A stretch of DNA of 64,000 nucleotides from Nematopogon swammerdamellus (taxonomy: Eukaryota; Arthropoda; Insecta; Lepidoptera; Adelidae): the NCBI GenBank assembly GCA_946902875.1, contig OX336343.1:12273361-12337360 (forward strand), given 5' to 3'. The notes under the pieces were generated by a model. That model was not told the origin of the DNA. It saw nothing but the letters and a program-made list of their open reading frames with translations, and ran no database searches. Every line of letters begins with the position of its first letter. Within the stretch, counting starts at the first letter, position 1. This document shows, piece after piece, positions 46,320 through 59,264 of the stretch. The position numbers were made by a program, and so were the translations under genes.

Positions 46320-47135
46320 GGGAGCGTTCATAAACCACTTGTCGGTTTTACGGGGGTGTGGGGGGGGGGGGGGGGGGGGGGGAGGTCGGCCTAGGTTACG
46401 TCCGGTCACGAGGGCAGGGGGGGGGGGGGGGTACCGACCCGTGTCACGTGACGGATCGCACCCAATATTATTTTCACTTAAATAATTATAAAAATTAATA
46501 TGATAGCTTTCTTCTTATAACGTATTGTTTGTGTGTCTGGCCTTGTCGGGCTATAACTTATACATAAACGTAAACATCAGTCTTTTGACAATTATACACC
46601 ACCGTTAAATCATCCGCCTATATCCGCCATTTTGTTTTTTATTACTTCAAAGTCAATGAGTGAAAAGGTTGAATTATTCGAACTTACATAAATACCACAC
46701 GCTGTGTCCCGACAATTTGGGTAAGCAGGGTAATGGGTGTTGTGCTGCAATCACTTTGGTACAACGCCGACCAAGTATTTGGACAATCAAGCAGCAATTA
46801 AGGCACGAAAACCCACCTGCCGTATGACTTGGTGGAAGGATTGAAGGAAGGTGGTTTCTCAAACTACGTGACGGATTTTAGACAAATTTTGGACCCCCCC
46901 CCCCTAGTGACTTGAAGTGACAAAATACGAACCCCCCCCCCCCCCCCCCCCCCCCACTCCTCCCCAAAGTAACGTGACATTTATGAAATATTGTTTTCTG
47001 GAATGCTTTAAATTAAATATATCCATTTCCCGACACCCCCGCCCCCCTAGGTGACGGGAGGTGATTAAAAGCTGGACCCCTCCCCCCCCCCCCCCCCCCC
47101 CCGATAAAACTGTCACGTGGTTTATGAACGCTCCC
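46320..47135. mobile_element. MITE with poly-G/C tracts and TAA duplications
   Basis: Ends GGGAGCGTTCATAAACCAC and its near complement, flanked by TAA on both sides (46317-46319, 47136-47138). Contains five long G or C homopolymer runs. A 3-base TAA duplication suits the PIF/Harbinger superfamily, but no transposase is present. Confidence 0.75.
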
Positions 47136-47139
47136 TAAG

Positions 47140-48339
47140 CCATTTTCGCAAGAGGCAGTCAGCATGATGATCGCAAGCAATCCGCCTGTAACTCATGAAG
47201 AAGATGAAGACGAAGAAACTGAAGCGATGATGCTGGAGACGAAGAGTTACAGTACCATTAAAAATAGTTGAAACATCTGGACTCTGTGTATATTTAAAAT
47301 CCTCTTATTTTAAACAAGCTCTAAGTTTATCCAGTTAGGTGTCGACTCCGCGCGAAGCTCGGTCGCCCAGGTACTATACACACTTAATTATGATCAAACA
47401 TTGTATTTGAATTCAATTAATAGCAAAAAAAACGAATAAAATATTTTTGTCCGGTTTTATTAAGCAAATACTCCTATGTGCGGCGTCAGCTCTGATCGCA
47501 TTATTTATGTCTGCCGCAATCACGAGAGAAAGCGGAAAAGCTGCGAGAAGAGACACGTGTATCGTTTTTACACGCTTTGACAGATTGTGACGAAGTTAAA
47601 TTATATACCTACCTAATACGGAATCAATGCAATCAGTGATAAGGAAATATCTATTCACACATAGAGACCTTCCTTACACATCCTTATTACCTTACACACA
47701 CTCTCTGACACCTTATCCAAACACAAAACTCATACAAACACACATACACCCTCACACACACTCATAAACGCTACACTAATGCAGTCTTTTAAATTTGACC
47801 TTTTACATGTTTGAAATTTTATGTTTTTTTATAAATATATTATGTCAAAATTGTTGGTACTTATATTGTAAAAAGTGAAACTTTTATATTGGCTAAACTG
47901 TTTATTTTTTATTTAAGTTGTGCAAATGTTTTATTTATTTTTATTTTATTTTATTTTATTTAAATGATTGTAAAAATGCATGTAAATAGCTGTTAAGATT
48001 CCTTATAAAAAAATTAAAAAAATTAAAAATTGGTAGGAATTGAATTATTTTTTATCGGTGAATTTCTTAAAACAATATTAATCAAAATAAAACCTTCTAA
48101 ATTACAATGGAAATATATCATAAAATTTTTTTACGGTTCTGTTCCTCCTACGGAAGGACAAATGAATTTCCCGCATGCGGATGAATTTCCCCCGGATCTG
48201 TGGTACTTGCTACATAATATTTCTAATATCGAATTACATAGGTATCTTTTTGCAACCGCTATAGTTTACCTGTAATCTTCAATAAATTATACATGATGTA
48301 TTTTTTCTTAAGCAATCCGTTATAGATGGCCAAGTCAGA
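47140..48339. other. No supported gene
   Basis: A 35-residue acidic frame at 47164-47274 (NPPVTHEEDEDEETEAMM) follows a possible acceptor TTTCGCAAG. It could be an exon tail or chance. The rest is AT-rich. Confidence 0.35.
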
Positions 48340-48580
48340 AGAGTCAGATGACATGCTCCGACCAGCCAATGTTGCGCCAGAAAGTGCGACACCGGAGACT
48401 TTCCTTTAGATATATGACTAAACTTGACTAGAGGAGAACACAGCCGAGCCTGCCATGCAGCCATCTTACGTCCAGTACGATGGTAACAATGCAATCGGCC
48501 CCAATTTTAGCCTACCACCGAGTAAGGGACAAGGGAAGTAACCTAAAGTTTTACACTGGTTCCAAACGGTGAAGCAGCAG
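48340..48580 (-). mobile_element. Diverged SINE-A-like copy
   Basis: Keeps the order of SINE-A motifs with heavy change: GCCTACCACCGAGTAAGGG, then AGTTTTACACTGGTTCC. Confidence 0.4.
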
Positions 48581-48609
48581 TTGTTGCAGTCGATTTTTAA
48601 TCGGAATGT

Positions 48610-49135
48610 ACATACTTTCGAAACAATACGTTAAAATATACATAAATACGTAAAAAAATTTTAGAGAAAAAAAAACTAATTAAAAAAATATAAAAAAACC
48701 CCTTCAAAAATGTATGAAATAAAAAAAATCTAATCCTAGAGTTGAAGGCGGTGCTAAAGAAGGCTACACAAATCACAAAGGATATCAACAACAACAACTT
48801 CAACTCTAGGGTAAATTTTTTTTTTATTTCATACATTTCTTAATGGCGGTTTTTATATTTTTTTAGATCGTTTTATATTTCACCGTTTTTTTAGTAATTT
48901 TTTGCTATTAATGTACTCGGCGGAATCGCTCGGCTTTCGGCCTCGCGATTCCGCCTCGCTCTCCAATCCGATCTTGACCAAATTGAAGTGGGACCACACA
49001 GGAAGCACCAGCTTTCAAATAAAAAATGAATCATCAAAATCAGTTCACCCAGTCGAAAGTTCTGAGGTAACAAACATAAGAAAAAATACAGTCGAATTGA
49101 GAACCTCCTCCTTTTTTTGAAGTCGGTTAAAAATT
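48610..49135 (-). mobile_element. Rep-X compound repeat, copy 3
   Basis: On the minus strand it starts ACCGACTTCAAAAAAAGGAG and runs through the GGCGGAATCGC / GCGATTCCGCC hairpin to a shortened CCTAGAGTTGAAGGCGGTGC palindrome (48735-48812). Confidence 0.75.
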
Positions 49136-49284
49136 ATACAAAAATTGCAAGATTTGTGAAGATTTTTAAAATTTAAAATTTCATTTTTATATTTTGAAAA
49201 AAAAAAACCATCGGTTTCAGAAGTTACGACCCTGCGACAAACGGGCGTGTGGACGAATTACACACCGTGTTCACCTCGTCTTCG

Positions 49285-49618
49285 TCAGCCTCGGTAGCTC
49301 AGTGGTGCGGTCGGTCGACTATCGGTCGTGATCATAAGCACACCTGGGCGCGATCAGTACCGTTGGAGGCTGACCGTGGTTCGGATTCCACGTAAAACTG
49401 TCGGTCCTTTCCCTTCTTACTATGCGGTAGGTTTCGCACTGAATGAAAGGTCGGTTGAAACGGCTATGTAAATAGTTCGTGTTTTCCGTTCAGTTTAGGG
49501 TAGACGGCGCGACCGAAGGGAAGCACTAACATGGCACCTAGTTCACCAAGGTCTTATGGGCAGGCATCACGGATGTGGTAGGTCATGTAATCAACCGTGT
49601 CAGTTTCAATAAAAAAAA
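49285..49618 (+). mobile_element. SINE-A, nearly full-length
   Basis: TCAGCCTCGGTAGCTCAGTG head to an eight-A tail, with one short deletion in the head and one around 49425. Confidence 0.85.
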
Positions 49619-49619
49619 C

Positions 49620-50289
49620 CTCTTTGTGGTTCCTACCTAAGACTTAAAGGTGACTTAATGATTAGACTAGAATGTCGACGAGCGAATCCGTTTATGAAGT
49701 TTCACGCTTTCAGTACGGAATGGCAAAATAACATTTACATACATAATTTGTAATTTCGTATATAGAAAGATTGACGTGATTGCTTTGAATTAGTTTATTT
49801 TTAAAACTAATAAAGTAGTAAATTGTTTCTTGTGTGAGCTGTTTGTTAGTGATCTGGTTAGGTGGGAAATATGACGACTATGCAAGTACTCAAATACACC
49901 TAACTACAGAAGTAGTTATGCAAATGTTTTTTTTTTTATTCGTGCCGCCCTCCCTTTACTTCGCACTTCATTATTATGCTTATCTTAACACAATAATTTT
50001 AAATGGTATATCCAATCTCGACGGAGTCCTCTTCATATTTGGAAGGACAAAGCGTGAACTAAATTGGCAGAACTCTTGCAAAAACTTCAAAAATACCTGG
50101 CGGGGAGGGAAGACGCGCTTCCTCGAACAAAGTTTTTTATTAGTTTTTGTTTCAATGTTTGCCTCAATGTACCCACCAATACAATGGCAAGGAAAGTAAT
50201 TATTTCCACCGCTGAGCGAGAAATTCTCAGTTAGATACTATATGGACAAAGAAGATGTTCGTTCGATATTCATTCACCACCGACGCTGA
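49620..50289. other. No gene recognised
   Basis: The plus ORF at 49834-50199 (121 residues) has no domain and atypical composition. Confidence 0.5.
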
Positions 50290-50490
50290 CATTGTGTTTT
50301 TTTTTCAATTTGTTTTTATAGACAGCAAGCACGGGTGGCTGTGCTCAAAAGTTCAATGAAATATCAGACACAGCCTATACTGTGTATACTGGCATCATAC
50401 CAGCTAACCAGAGTCCCGAGCCAGACAGCCGGCATGGGTGTCTGTGCCCAAAACTTCAGCGGAAGATCGGATATAGTTAGTTAGTTGTTA
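50290..50490 (+). mobile_element. SINE-C fragments
   Basis: Two versions of GTGGCTGTGCTCAAAAGTTC then TCAGACACAGCC (50335-50375 and 50430-50475). Also seen at 58850-58910 and 63970. Confidence 0.55.
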
Positions 50491-52599
50491 TAGTTACAAG
50501 TAGGCAGGCGCACTATTCGTTGTCGTGTGATAGAAGTTCCCGTGAACATTTAATTGTTTATCAGATTAATAATGACGATGTTAGAGGTTCTATTAGCGGA
50601 AACTTCTATTTTCACCTTCTATAAAACCCAAGAAAAGACCAATCAATTTTATCAATACATCTATTTTCTAGAGAGATATTGATAAAAACTTATTTTCTGC
50701 GTGCGTGATACGAACTTGGGAGTGTTTTTAGCTATCATTTCTCGTAAAAGGTGGCAGTTTGTAGGGCACGTAGCTTTTTGTACGTTTACTACGAGTAGGT
50801 ATCACGAGTCAGCCAGGGTATTCACTTGGGACCCTTATTTTTCATTACATGTCCCATATAGCGGGCCCGCGGGCCGGATCTTTGGACTCCTGTGTGTTTT
50901 CTACCTCGTATATGCAAATGTAAGACCTAATACCCATGTATATTGCTTACGGTGGCCGTAAACGAATCGGAAAATATGCGACTTATTTTCAGCGGCATAA
51001 CGAGGGGAAATGCTTGCTATTTTTATTTGATTGTAAAACCTAGAGCGATAAGTATAGTAATCATTAGAGTATGTACATACCTACATGTACGGTCCTAAAT
51101 ACCTAAAGTTATGTTTTTTTTTTAATTTCTCGTAGACGAAAGAATCTTCTCTTGGAACTTCTAAAATGTTTTTACTTGATTTGATTCACAAGAAGCCAAA
51201 GTGGTACTATAAAGACGTCTTAGTATTATCAAGTAAAATCCGAAAATGTATTTTTATATCTTTATAAGTTAGGTAGGTAGTCGCTAACTAGTTGTACCTG
51301 TAAGCGGTCGAGAAAATTCAAACGAAACCCTCTGGTTAGACTTGACGGGCCCACACTGCTTTTTCTTCAATGCTAATTTGTAATGCAAATTTTCCGAGTT
51401 AATTTGGTTTGGGGTCTTCGCTCCATATTTTTCTCATAATTACACCTTCCCTACAGTTTTTCCCCGTAACTTTTATCAACTGGTATTCCAATTATACTAC
51501 ATACTTACTTCATATTTGAATAAATCATGTAATAGGTACTACATATTTACTTTATTTATTTATTTATTTTTATCAATTCAACATTTTCTTCGTATATTCT
51601 TTACTTGTAGGTATATAAAATGGAAAGTTATGCAAAACAGAAACAACATTTATGTTATCAATACTTGAACACAAACCAATACCAGTGAAAATCATTTTGT
51701 TCTGCCTTCAATCTTCTAAATTGAATACATACTGTAGCGTTTTGTTATATCTACATTCATAGCATAAAGTGTAACTTCTGTCATTATCCATCTGTCTGTT
51801 GATTGAAGGAATAGTCCTGGACTCTTAAGAGGAGCTGATAGCATTGACGACACGGCGGCGCGGCGTGTCGGCGCGTTTTTTATTACAGATATAGCGCTTT
51901 AGGGAGGACATACAATAAATAACTTACCATCGTGCCCCAAAATCAACATACACTCAGGTGTTCTCAATTATAAATAATTTATAAATTGAGATATAATTAT
52001 TATATACTTTAGTCCGAAATTACCAAACTGAATGAGCGCACGCTTTTTCGCATTAAAAACTGAATTCTCAGACAGCTGCTTTCAAATCTTACCAATTTGT
52101 AATTAATGCAGGGTTACCGCACCGGAAACGAAATGTCACTCGCACGTCACACACGACATGGCAACCCTGAACCCATGTGTACGTTTAGCTCGTAATAAAC
52201 CTTTCCGCACTAAAAGCCTGCCCGCCCGCCCAACGTAGGTACTATTGCTAATTGATTATATGGAAAAAGCGGGTGAATTCGTCCCAGTGGGTGAGTTTAT
52301 TTGCCTAGACATAATTGGTTTTGCTCGGTAATGGGGTAGCCACATTACTAGTACACACTAGTAGAGAGCTTCAGGTTAATGGAGTAAAATTTATTTACAA
52401 TCGGCGGTTTGCTAAGTTACGCGCCAGCAGAGACAGTGCCCGAGCCATGAGAGAGGTTTGGGGTTTAGAACTCGGAATGCACTAAACATATAAATTTTCG
52501 GAATAACCGCCGCTCCGATCAAGAGAACATAAGATTTTTTTATAGAAAAATATAATAATAATAAAGTGTCTAACGACGTTCATGGAGACATACGAGGTT
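50491..52599. other. No gene recognised
   Basis: AT-rich DNA; a TTTA run at 51551-51570. No supported ORF. Confidence 0.55.
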
Positions 52600-52730
52600 A
52601 GGAATGCCATGCCGGCCTGACACGTGCGTATTCACACCCGCTTGAAGGGCCGGAGACTGTACTTGGGGGGAAATATGTGTGAAGGGAGCGTTCCAAGAGT
52701 TTGTCAGTCCTGTGGATAAAAGATCAGCAG
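52600..52730 (+). repeat. Rep-E copy
   Basis: GGAATGCCATGCCGGCCTGA then GGAAATATGTGTGAAGGG and TTCCAAGAGTTTGTCAGTCC, with the same order as 61310-61440. Confidence 0.45.
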
Positions 52731-52805
52731 TTTAAGCGGTTACAGGTACGATGTGCTCGTAAAAATGGCCCAACATCTTGGTGAAACTTATGTTTATGGA
52801 ACTTG

Positions 52806-52895
52806 AAATGTTTAACTACATCTCAATACGCCCGCGATGCCAGCCTATTACACCTGCGTGAACTAGGTGACATGGCAGTGTTTCCCTTTGCTGAC
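52806..52895 (-). mobile_element. SINE-A body fragment
   Basis: AACTAGGTGACATGGCAGTG and neighbouring body sequence. The ORF reading into it continues about 45 codons past the SINE with no known domain. Confidence 0.5.
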
Positions 52896-53112
52896 TTTGC
52901 ACTTGCAGGCGCAGCAGTTATAGCCGAAATCGCCCACCAAAAAATCGAGGATAAAACGTTTAATATTGATCGGAGTGATTATAAGTCCGCTAAAGCTGCT
53001 GGTCAGAATGAAAATAAAACGTAATTGACCATTACGCAACGCTGTGAATGTCTAAATTGAAGATCGAATCAGAAACGTAACAAATAATATGATACTTGAA
53101 GAACTTCCTTCC

Positions 53113-53165
53113 CCCGACCGAAGGGAAGCACCGACATGGCGCATCTAGTTCACCAAGGTGTTATC
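53113..53165 (+). mobile_element. SINE-A body fragment
   Basis: CGACCGAAGGGAAGCACCGA, then CTAGTTCACCAAGGTGTTAT. Confidence 0.55.
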
Positions 53166-55059
53166 GGAATATTTACCTTTTAGTATGACAATACCATAGG
53201 ATATCGTTATAGTCGTCACTGGTGACCTTCCTCTACAATAAAGGATAAAAGAAAAAAAGTCGCCAAACTCGACTGTTCGAATATTCATGTTTTAATGCTA
53301 GATTTCTTTCATTACGCTCTCTAAGAGCGTCTTGGTGCCGTGGCTTGATGAAAGCTCTCAGCGGGAGGCCGGAAGCTATGCAAATTTGAATGATTAGCAT
53401 CAGACCGCCGCGCGGGGGCGGCGGGGGCGCGGGGTGTACCATCGACCACGCTTCCCGCCCAACTGTTTTATCAAACAAACCATTCGAATTCTAAGGGCAG
53501 AAATTGTTTTCGGCACTTAGTATGTTCATTCAATCGGTACTTATAATATTATGTAGGTATATTTCTTCATCCAATCCTTCTTCTTACTACTTTCCTACCG
53601 CTGAAACGATGCACCTACGAAATATATCGACGTCACATAGTTTCACCGACTTATTGAGTCGATAGAAAATGCGGCGGTAGATCGATCGCACCACTGAGCC
53701 GACGAGGCTGACGTATGTTATAAACTAAGTGAGGTAAGGGAGGATCCCACAATTTAACATGGAGTCCGAAGCATGGAACAAACTCGTGTTCAAGAAAAAA
53801 TTCACTTATCAGTCTCGTTTGACATGAATGTGTCTTCCACTGTGCCTAGTGTGTAAATGACTATTAAGACTTAATTTGTTGACTTTATTCGGGTTAAAAA
53901 ACCTTCGTTCTAAAGTTGTCAGATTTAGGGTTCCGTACCTTATAGGAGAAAAAAAAAAGAATCCATATAGGATCGCTCTTGTTAATTTATATATCTATAA
54001 TATATTAAAACCTATGTGGTCCTTGAGTAAAAATTAAATTTCGTAAGTCGCTTATTCTACAGAAAACTGATGGTAGTATTCTATGGAATATAGTTAAATT
54101 AACAGTGTTCATTAAATTGATGAGAGATTAGTTTGATACTTAAAAAAAAAAACAGATTATTGTTGCTAGCGAATGCTAGGAGCAGCAAACACGAGCTGTC
54201 ACCTTGCGGAATATCGCGATCCCGCTCCTTCAAACTATCTTTATTATTATAACCTAAACAAACGTGACTATAATCACCGGGGCCGGCACAAAATTAATTG
54301 TAACGTTATGACCTAACACAACCTAACCTTACCATATTTCAACCTAAACAAACCTTAACTATAATCTAGCCGGTAATCGCAAAATTGGCTTTGCATGACT
54401 TATGTGTGTTATATAATACCCTTATGTGACCTACCTTAACCCAATATACATAAACTAAACCTTGCCTTGGCTCAATTGGGTCGGTATTACAAAATCGGCT
54501 TAGTAGAGGAAGATGAAATTTTCGAACGTCAATAATATTGTTTTATATTTCGAACTACGAGTAGGTATACCCTCCATCCTATCGACTACGAATAATAAGT
54601 AAAATTATTATAAACACTGGCATACTAATATAATACAAGTGTGATGAATAAGCATTTTTTTCTATTAATTTTATTTATGCGCCTACTCTATAATAAAAAA
54701 AAATATTAAATTATATGTATTTCTTTATTTACTGTGTTCTATAATAAAAACAAAATACAACTTAAGTTTGCATTGATGAGAACCGGTCGATCGCTCCTTC
54801 AGTAAGTTCATCACAAACTTACCGTATAAGGTTTTGATTAACCGAGTGAGCGAAGCAAAAAGGAGGGATAATGTTATAACTAGGAGGAATTGCTTCAAAA
54901 ATGTTTAAATAGAGAGACGTAAATGAAAAATCAACGTTTGTACAGCGGTGCACAACCCCACCTATTTTAGCGTCGACATCACCAACTTGCGGGGGTTGCA
55001 CCCTAACTTGAACGCTGTCCACCATCACTTGGAGATGGCGAAGCCGGCTTTACTGATTT
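53166..55059. other. No gene recognised
   Basis: GC-rich patch at 53404-53440; a SINE-A head scrap at 53690-53715; a GACA-family end at 53925-53975; loosely repeated CCTAAC-type sequence at 54250-54440. No supported ORF. Confidence 0.5.
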
Positions 55060-56760
55060 TGAGAGAAACGTAAATATTTTGCCCTGCCGACTCTTACCCT
55101 AGAAGAAGCCTTCTGCCCTCGAGCCGGGGTTTGCATGTTTTCCAGGGCGGATATTTGCTGCCGTCGCCTGCGTTGCCTGGAGGACCCTGATTACTCCTAT
55201 ATTCTGGGTGCATGTGTACTTGGGGACGGTTTTGCGTGTGTTCGCCTTACAGTTCACACTCAGGCGACGCGGGAAGAACTCGACTATTCGTCAAAATACC
55301 CTCCGCGGATATGGTTCTGCTCGGGGATTTTAATGTCCACCACCCGGATTGGCTGGGATCCAGCCACTTACACCGAAAACTAAAACTGTTCTTCTGCAGA
55401 CGAGGAACCTCACTTGAAATAGTCACAGCGAGCGCACCTCTTGGCTCCGCTGATCACTGTTTAGTGGAGTCCACGGTACCATCTTCGCCTCATCAGTGAG
55501 CGTTGTGTCGCAAGAACATCTCGCATCCTTCAATAAGAGAGCTATGCTTAAATTCAGATGATCCGTCAGAATGCGCCAATGCCGCCGCCGAGGTGGTTCT
55601 GGGGGGAATGGAGATGATAACTCTTAGTGCCCTCGTCCGTCTTGGTAGTAAAAGCCAGTCATGGTACGGCCGCGACTGTGCTGATGTTGTTGCAGCCAAT
55701 CGCGCAGCTTATATGTAGTGCATGGTCGTGCGCTCGTGCCAGACGGGATCCTAATACCCCCCGAAATGAAGAAAAAATACAATCGCCTCTCCAGATCCTG
55801 CAAGGAGATTATCGCCAGGACCTAATTCGAATATATTGGCAGAGTTGGAGATCCAGCCAGCATCCAACTGGGAGCCATGAGAATCGGTCTCGCCAAATCT
55901 GTCGAATCGGATTTTTTTCGCTCCTCACTTCCATATCTGCAGTGTCTTGGGGGCTTACTCGTTCACTCCGCAAAGGATAAAGCCGACTTATTGGTGTCTC
56001 CCTTTGCGGGGAAATCCAACCTGGACGATAGGGGTGCCGTCCCTCCATCATTCATAACTAGAGGTGACAACTCCATGATAGAAGTGCAGTTTTGACAACG
56101 AACTGTACGAGCGAAGCTTCTCTCTCTAAATGTCAAGAAGGCGAGTGGGCCAGATAGGATTCCTGCTTGGTGCTGTGTGTGTGAGTGCTTGGTGCTTAGT
56201 GTTGACGCGCCTTTTCCACCTCTTTTACTCAACTTGCCGTGTCCCGGAAGCCTGGAAATTTCGTTTCTCTAAGCGGTTTACAAAAACGGCAACCACTCGG
56301 ACCCGTCGAACTACCGACCTATAGCGATTACGCATAGCAGCCTCGGTTGGGTTCTCCTCTAGTCCAGTATAGCCAGCAATCCAGGGAAGTCTCCGGTATG
56401 GCACCTACCTTCTCGGAGGTGATATTGACTGGTCTGAGCATGCGCTTCGGCCCCTCCAACTCAGCCACCCATACCGGATTACATAAAAAAAAACGTCCCT
56501 ACTCTGCAAGGTGATAAAGCGCATTATCAATGCACGAGCTCATGACGTAACTGGAGACGAATAACCGCATCAGCGATCGGAAATATGGCTTCCGGTCAAA
56601 CCGATCCGCTAGTCATCTCCTAGGGTACATCACACAACTTTGGGTAAAATCGCTAGAAGGTGAATCCTTGGCAATTGTCTTGATATTGCCAAGGCACTTG
56701 ACCGGATCTGAAACAAGTCGCTCTTGGGAAAACGCTTTCCCGTAAAAAAAATGTGCCCTA
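55060..56760 (+). pseudogene. Decayed non-LTR retrotransposon, endonuclease to start of reverse transcriptase
   Basis: In shifting frames: the endonuclease motif MVLLGDFNVHHPDWLGS (about 55313) and APLGSADHCLVES; a linker with KSQSWYGRDCADVV (about 55650); then VPEAWKF (about 56240), NYRPIAIT split by a SINE, and CKVIKRIINARAH with LDIAKALDRI near 56690. These resemble the endonuclease and reverse-transcriptase start of a common Jockey/CR1-group LINE. Many stops and frameshifts; the catalytic core and 3' end are missing. Confidence 0.75.
56333..56495 (+). mobile_element. SINE-A-related element inserted in the LINE
   Basis: CAGCCTCGGTTGGG head, body (TCCAGTATAGCCAGCA, TATGGCACCTACCTTC) and poly(A) tail, with ACG repeated at the junction. 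Removing it restores the LINE frame at ATTACG|TCCCTACTC. It is a diverged, shorter subfamily of SINE-A. Confidence 0.75.
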
Positions 56761-56764
56761 AATA

Positions 56765-57175
56765 ATGTAGTTACTTAGTAATAAAAAAAACAATAATTCC
56801 ATAGTAGGTACTAAAGACAATAAATAAAATTATTAATACTACGTATTCAGCACGAAATAAGAAAATGGTACATTTTTATAAACGATGCCATTTCATAATT
56901 ACCTACTATAAAGTGGGTACTTACAGATCTCTTTTAGTTCATATCACTCCTTGAAATAGTAGCCCCTAAGTCGGTAGTCACAACAGATTTGGTCACATTT
57001 CACAAGCCAATCCAGTTTGATCGATATCACTAAGTTTGGTACACATCCATCTTGCGACTCCAAGTGTCAGTCGCACGCAGCCATTCACATCTCAACCGAA
57101 AATATCTCGTTTCATTCACTTCATAAGAAAAAGTTGCATTGTATTTTTTATTTTTCTTGAAGTTTTCTCCACTGT
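56765..57175. other. No gene recognised
   Basis: AT-rich DNA. Confidence 0.5.
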
Positions 57176-57179
57176 CATT

Positions 57180-57390
57180 TTCGCGTCGCGGAGAAAATGA
57201 TAAGGTTCGCAACGCACGCGCTCACTCGCGAGACGTTGGCGAGAGACTGGTTGGCAGTGCGGGCTCGCGGCCGGCTTCAGCGCAGAGAGGGGCGGCGGGC
57301 GGGCGCGTTACCTGTATAGGGCGGGCGGGTGCGTCGCGGGGCTGGGGCGGGCGGCGGGGCGGCGCCGAGCGGACGCTCGGTAGAAGATAG
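57180..57390. promoter_or_regulatory. CpG- and GC-rich patch
   Basis: About 210 bases of high GC with many CG dinucleotides in AT-rich DNA. It may be a promoter or 5' exon; neither strand has a convincing coding frame or TATA box. Confidence 0.25.
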
Positions 57391-57399
57391 GAAACATCG

Positions 57400-58835
57400 T
57401 CCCCACTACGTATATTTCCGGGGCCGGAATGCTGTGACAACGGCAAGCAGCAAGCTTCGCAAATAGCCGGTAAAGACGGTTTCACTCCCCGACGACGTGC
57501 AAACCTATTTTGCATTGAAATGATACTGTTTCTATTACTGCAGTAGGTTGTAAAGGCTTACCATTTGACATAAGTATAGAACTGATGTGTGACATGTAGG
57601 TATACAGATTACATATAGACGTAAGAAAGGTAGGTGAAAATATCTGCTACTATAACTTAGCTTCAGTCCTATTTGAACTTATGTATGCATTTTGTATGAG
57701 ACCGCTCCTTTATTAATTGTTTATTAATCACTAGGACCTGTTAAGCTAATTTAGAAGTGTGAAGACTCACAAGCAGACATAAACGACACGTAGACAGACG
57801 TGCATATATAATAAACAATAGAGAAGATATTTTTAACTTCATAATGTTACGTAGTTATTATACCTAACTTAATAAATATTATATTTACTTAGAATTATAT
57901 AAAGAAATGTTTAATGAATCATTGCTGTATTCGTTTATCACAAATATTACGTTATCAGAATATTAACTATAAGGCCAAGATAAAAACTAAAGTTAACGTC
58001 AAAATAATAGACTACTAATAAAAATATTCTATCCATGCCAGCCGCGGCCCTCATCAGTTCACGAGTCAGATGTATAGCGACGGTAAAAACGCTGAAATCG
58101 AGTTAATTATAGAATAGAATAGAACTTTATGTGTTTGCAAAAACTCGCAACCCACGGTCTATTGAATTTAAATTTGAAATAGTGTCAATAATTCACTTCC
58201 CCAAGCGAGTGGTAACACATTCAGCGAAATGTGCGCGCAATTTCTCGCAAGCCACACACACAACAGCCTGTCAAAATAGTCGAAATAATTTTATTTATTT
58301 TGAATCAAATTTTTAATTATACCTATTAAAAGCAATCAAACAAGAACAAAAACCACAAAATATTTACATTTATTTCATTATTTATGAAATAAAACAGTTT
58401 TCACCTTCTCCTGTAAAATTTTATATCCGTGGGTTATGATGAGGTATTGACTGTAAACCGTCGATAGGTAACGCACGCTAAATCTTACATAATTTTAAGC
58501 GTTTGCTATTTACGCTTGCATTCGAGAAATGTCTATATAAATATGATAAATGAAGGCTGGGAGATTATTTGTGGCGCAAGTTAAAAATGATTGTGTATCG
58601 TGAATAAAAAAAACTAGGAAAGGCAGCGCGGTGTAAATTGGCGTTGGATATTCTAGTAATAACGTGATGACATTGGAGTTCCGCACGCTAGTGTGTCGAC
58701 CGCGAGCGACACGGCGGCGGCGGCGCGCGACACGCGCAAATACATTAACATCCCGAAACGGCATTTTCATAAATCGCAACATTTCATTAAACATTTTAAC
58801 ATTTGATCAGCATGCACTTCATTTGTGTGAAAAAT
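57400..58835. other. No gene recognised
   Basis: AT-rich, with a CGG-type patch at 58695-58735. No supported ORF. Confidence 0.5.
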
Positions 58836-58930
58836 ATTTTTTTTATGAACCGCCGTCACGTGTGCTTGGCTGTGCCCAAAAGTCCAAAGGAAGATCAGAC
58901 ACAGCCAGTAACACAATTTCTCGGGAAACC
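58836..58930 (+). mobile_element. SINE-C copy
   Basis: GCTTGGCTGTGCCCAAAAGTC and GGAAGATCAGACACAGCC, as at 50335. Confidence 0.6.
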
Positions 58931-59127
58931 ACGCTTAGCGAGGCACCCTTGCAAGCTATAAGGCGGGCAAAAAGGTCGTCGACTAATTTATTGCCTTTTG
59001 ACGATTCGCAAGTTACAGGTTGCAAGAAACACACTCACCGGAAAACCGTGTCATTGCCGACCGACACAGAACGATTTCGAAAAGTGATGCGTTCTCAGAA
59101 GAATGTCAACAATTTGTATGGACATGC

Positions 59128-59262
59128 GTGACCAGTTTATTGTTTATTGAGAGTTATGACAGTCGAACTTGTCACAATTTTTCTATCCGGCTCTATTACA
59201 CCCACGAAGAAGAACTGGCAAGAAACATCCCAGGGTATAACATATTTTTTTTATATATTTCT
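59128..59262 (+). repeat. Rep-D, diverged copy
   Basis: Shares TCGAACTTGTCACAATTT, the run TTACACCCACGAAGAAGAA and GGCAAGAAAC with the intron copies, with several differences. This shows that the family is interspersed and not specific to the chaoptin-like gene. Confidence 0.6.
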
Positions 59263-59264
59263 AC

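Noticed and set aside
54250..54500. Interstitial telomere repeat (CCTAA/TTAGG)
   Set aside because: CCTAAC-like words are scattered and not in regular tandem order.
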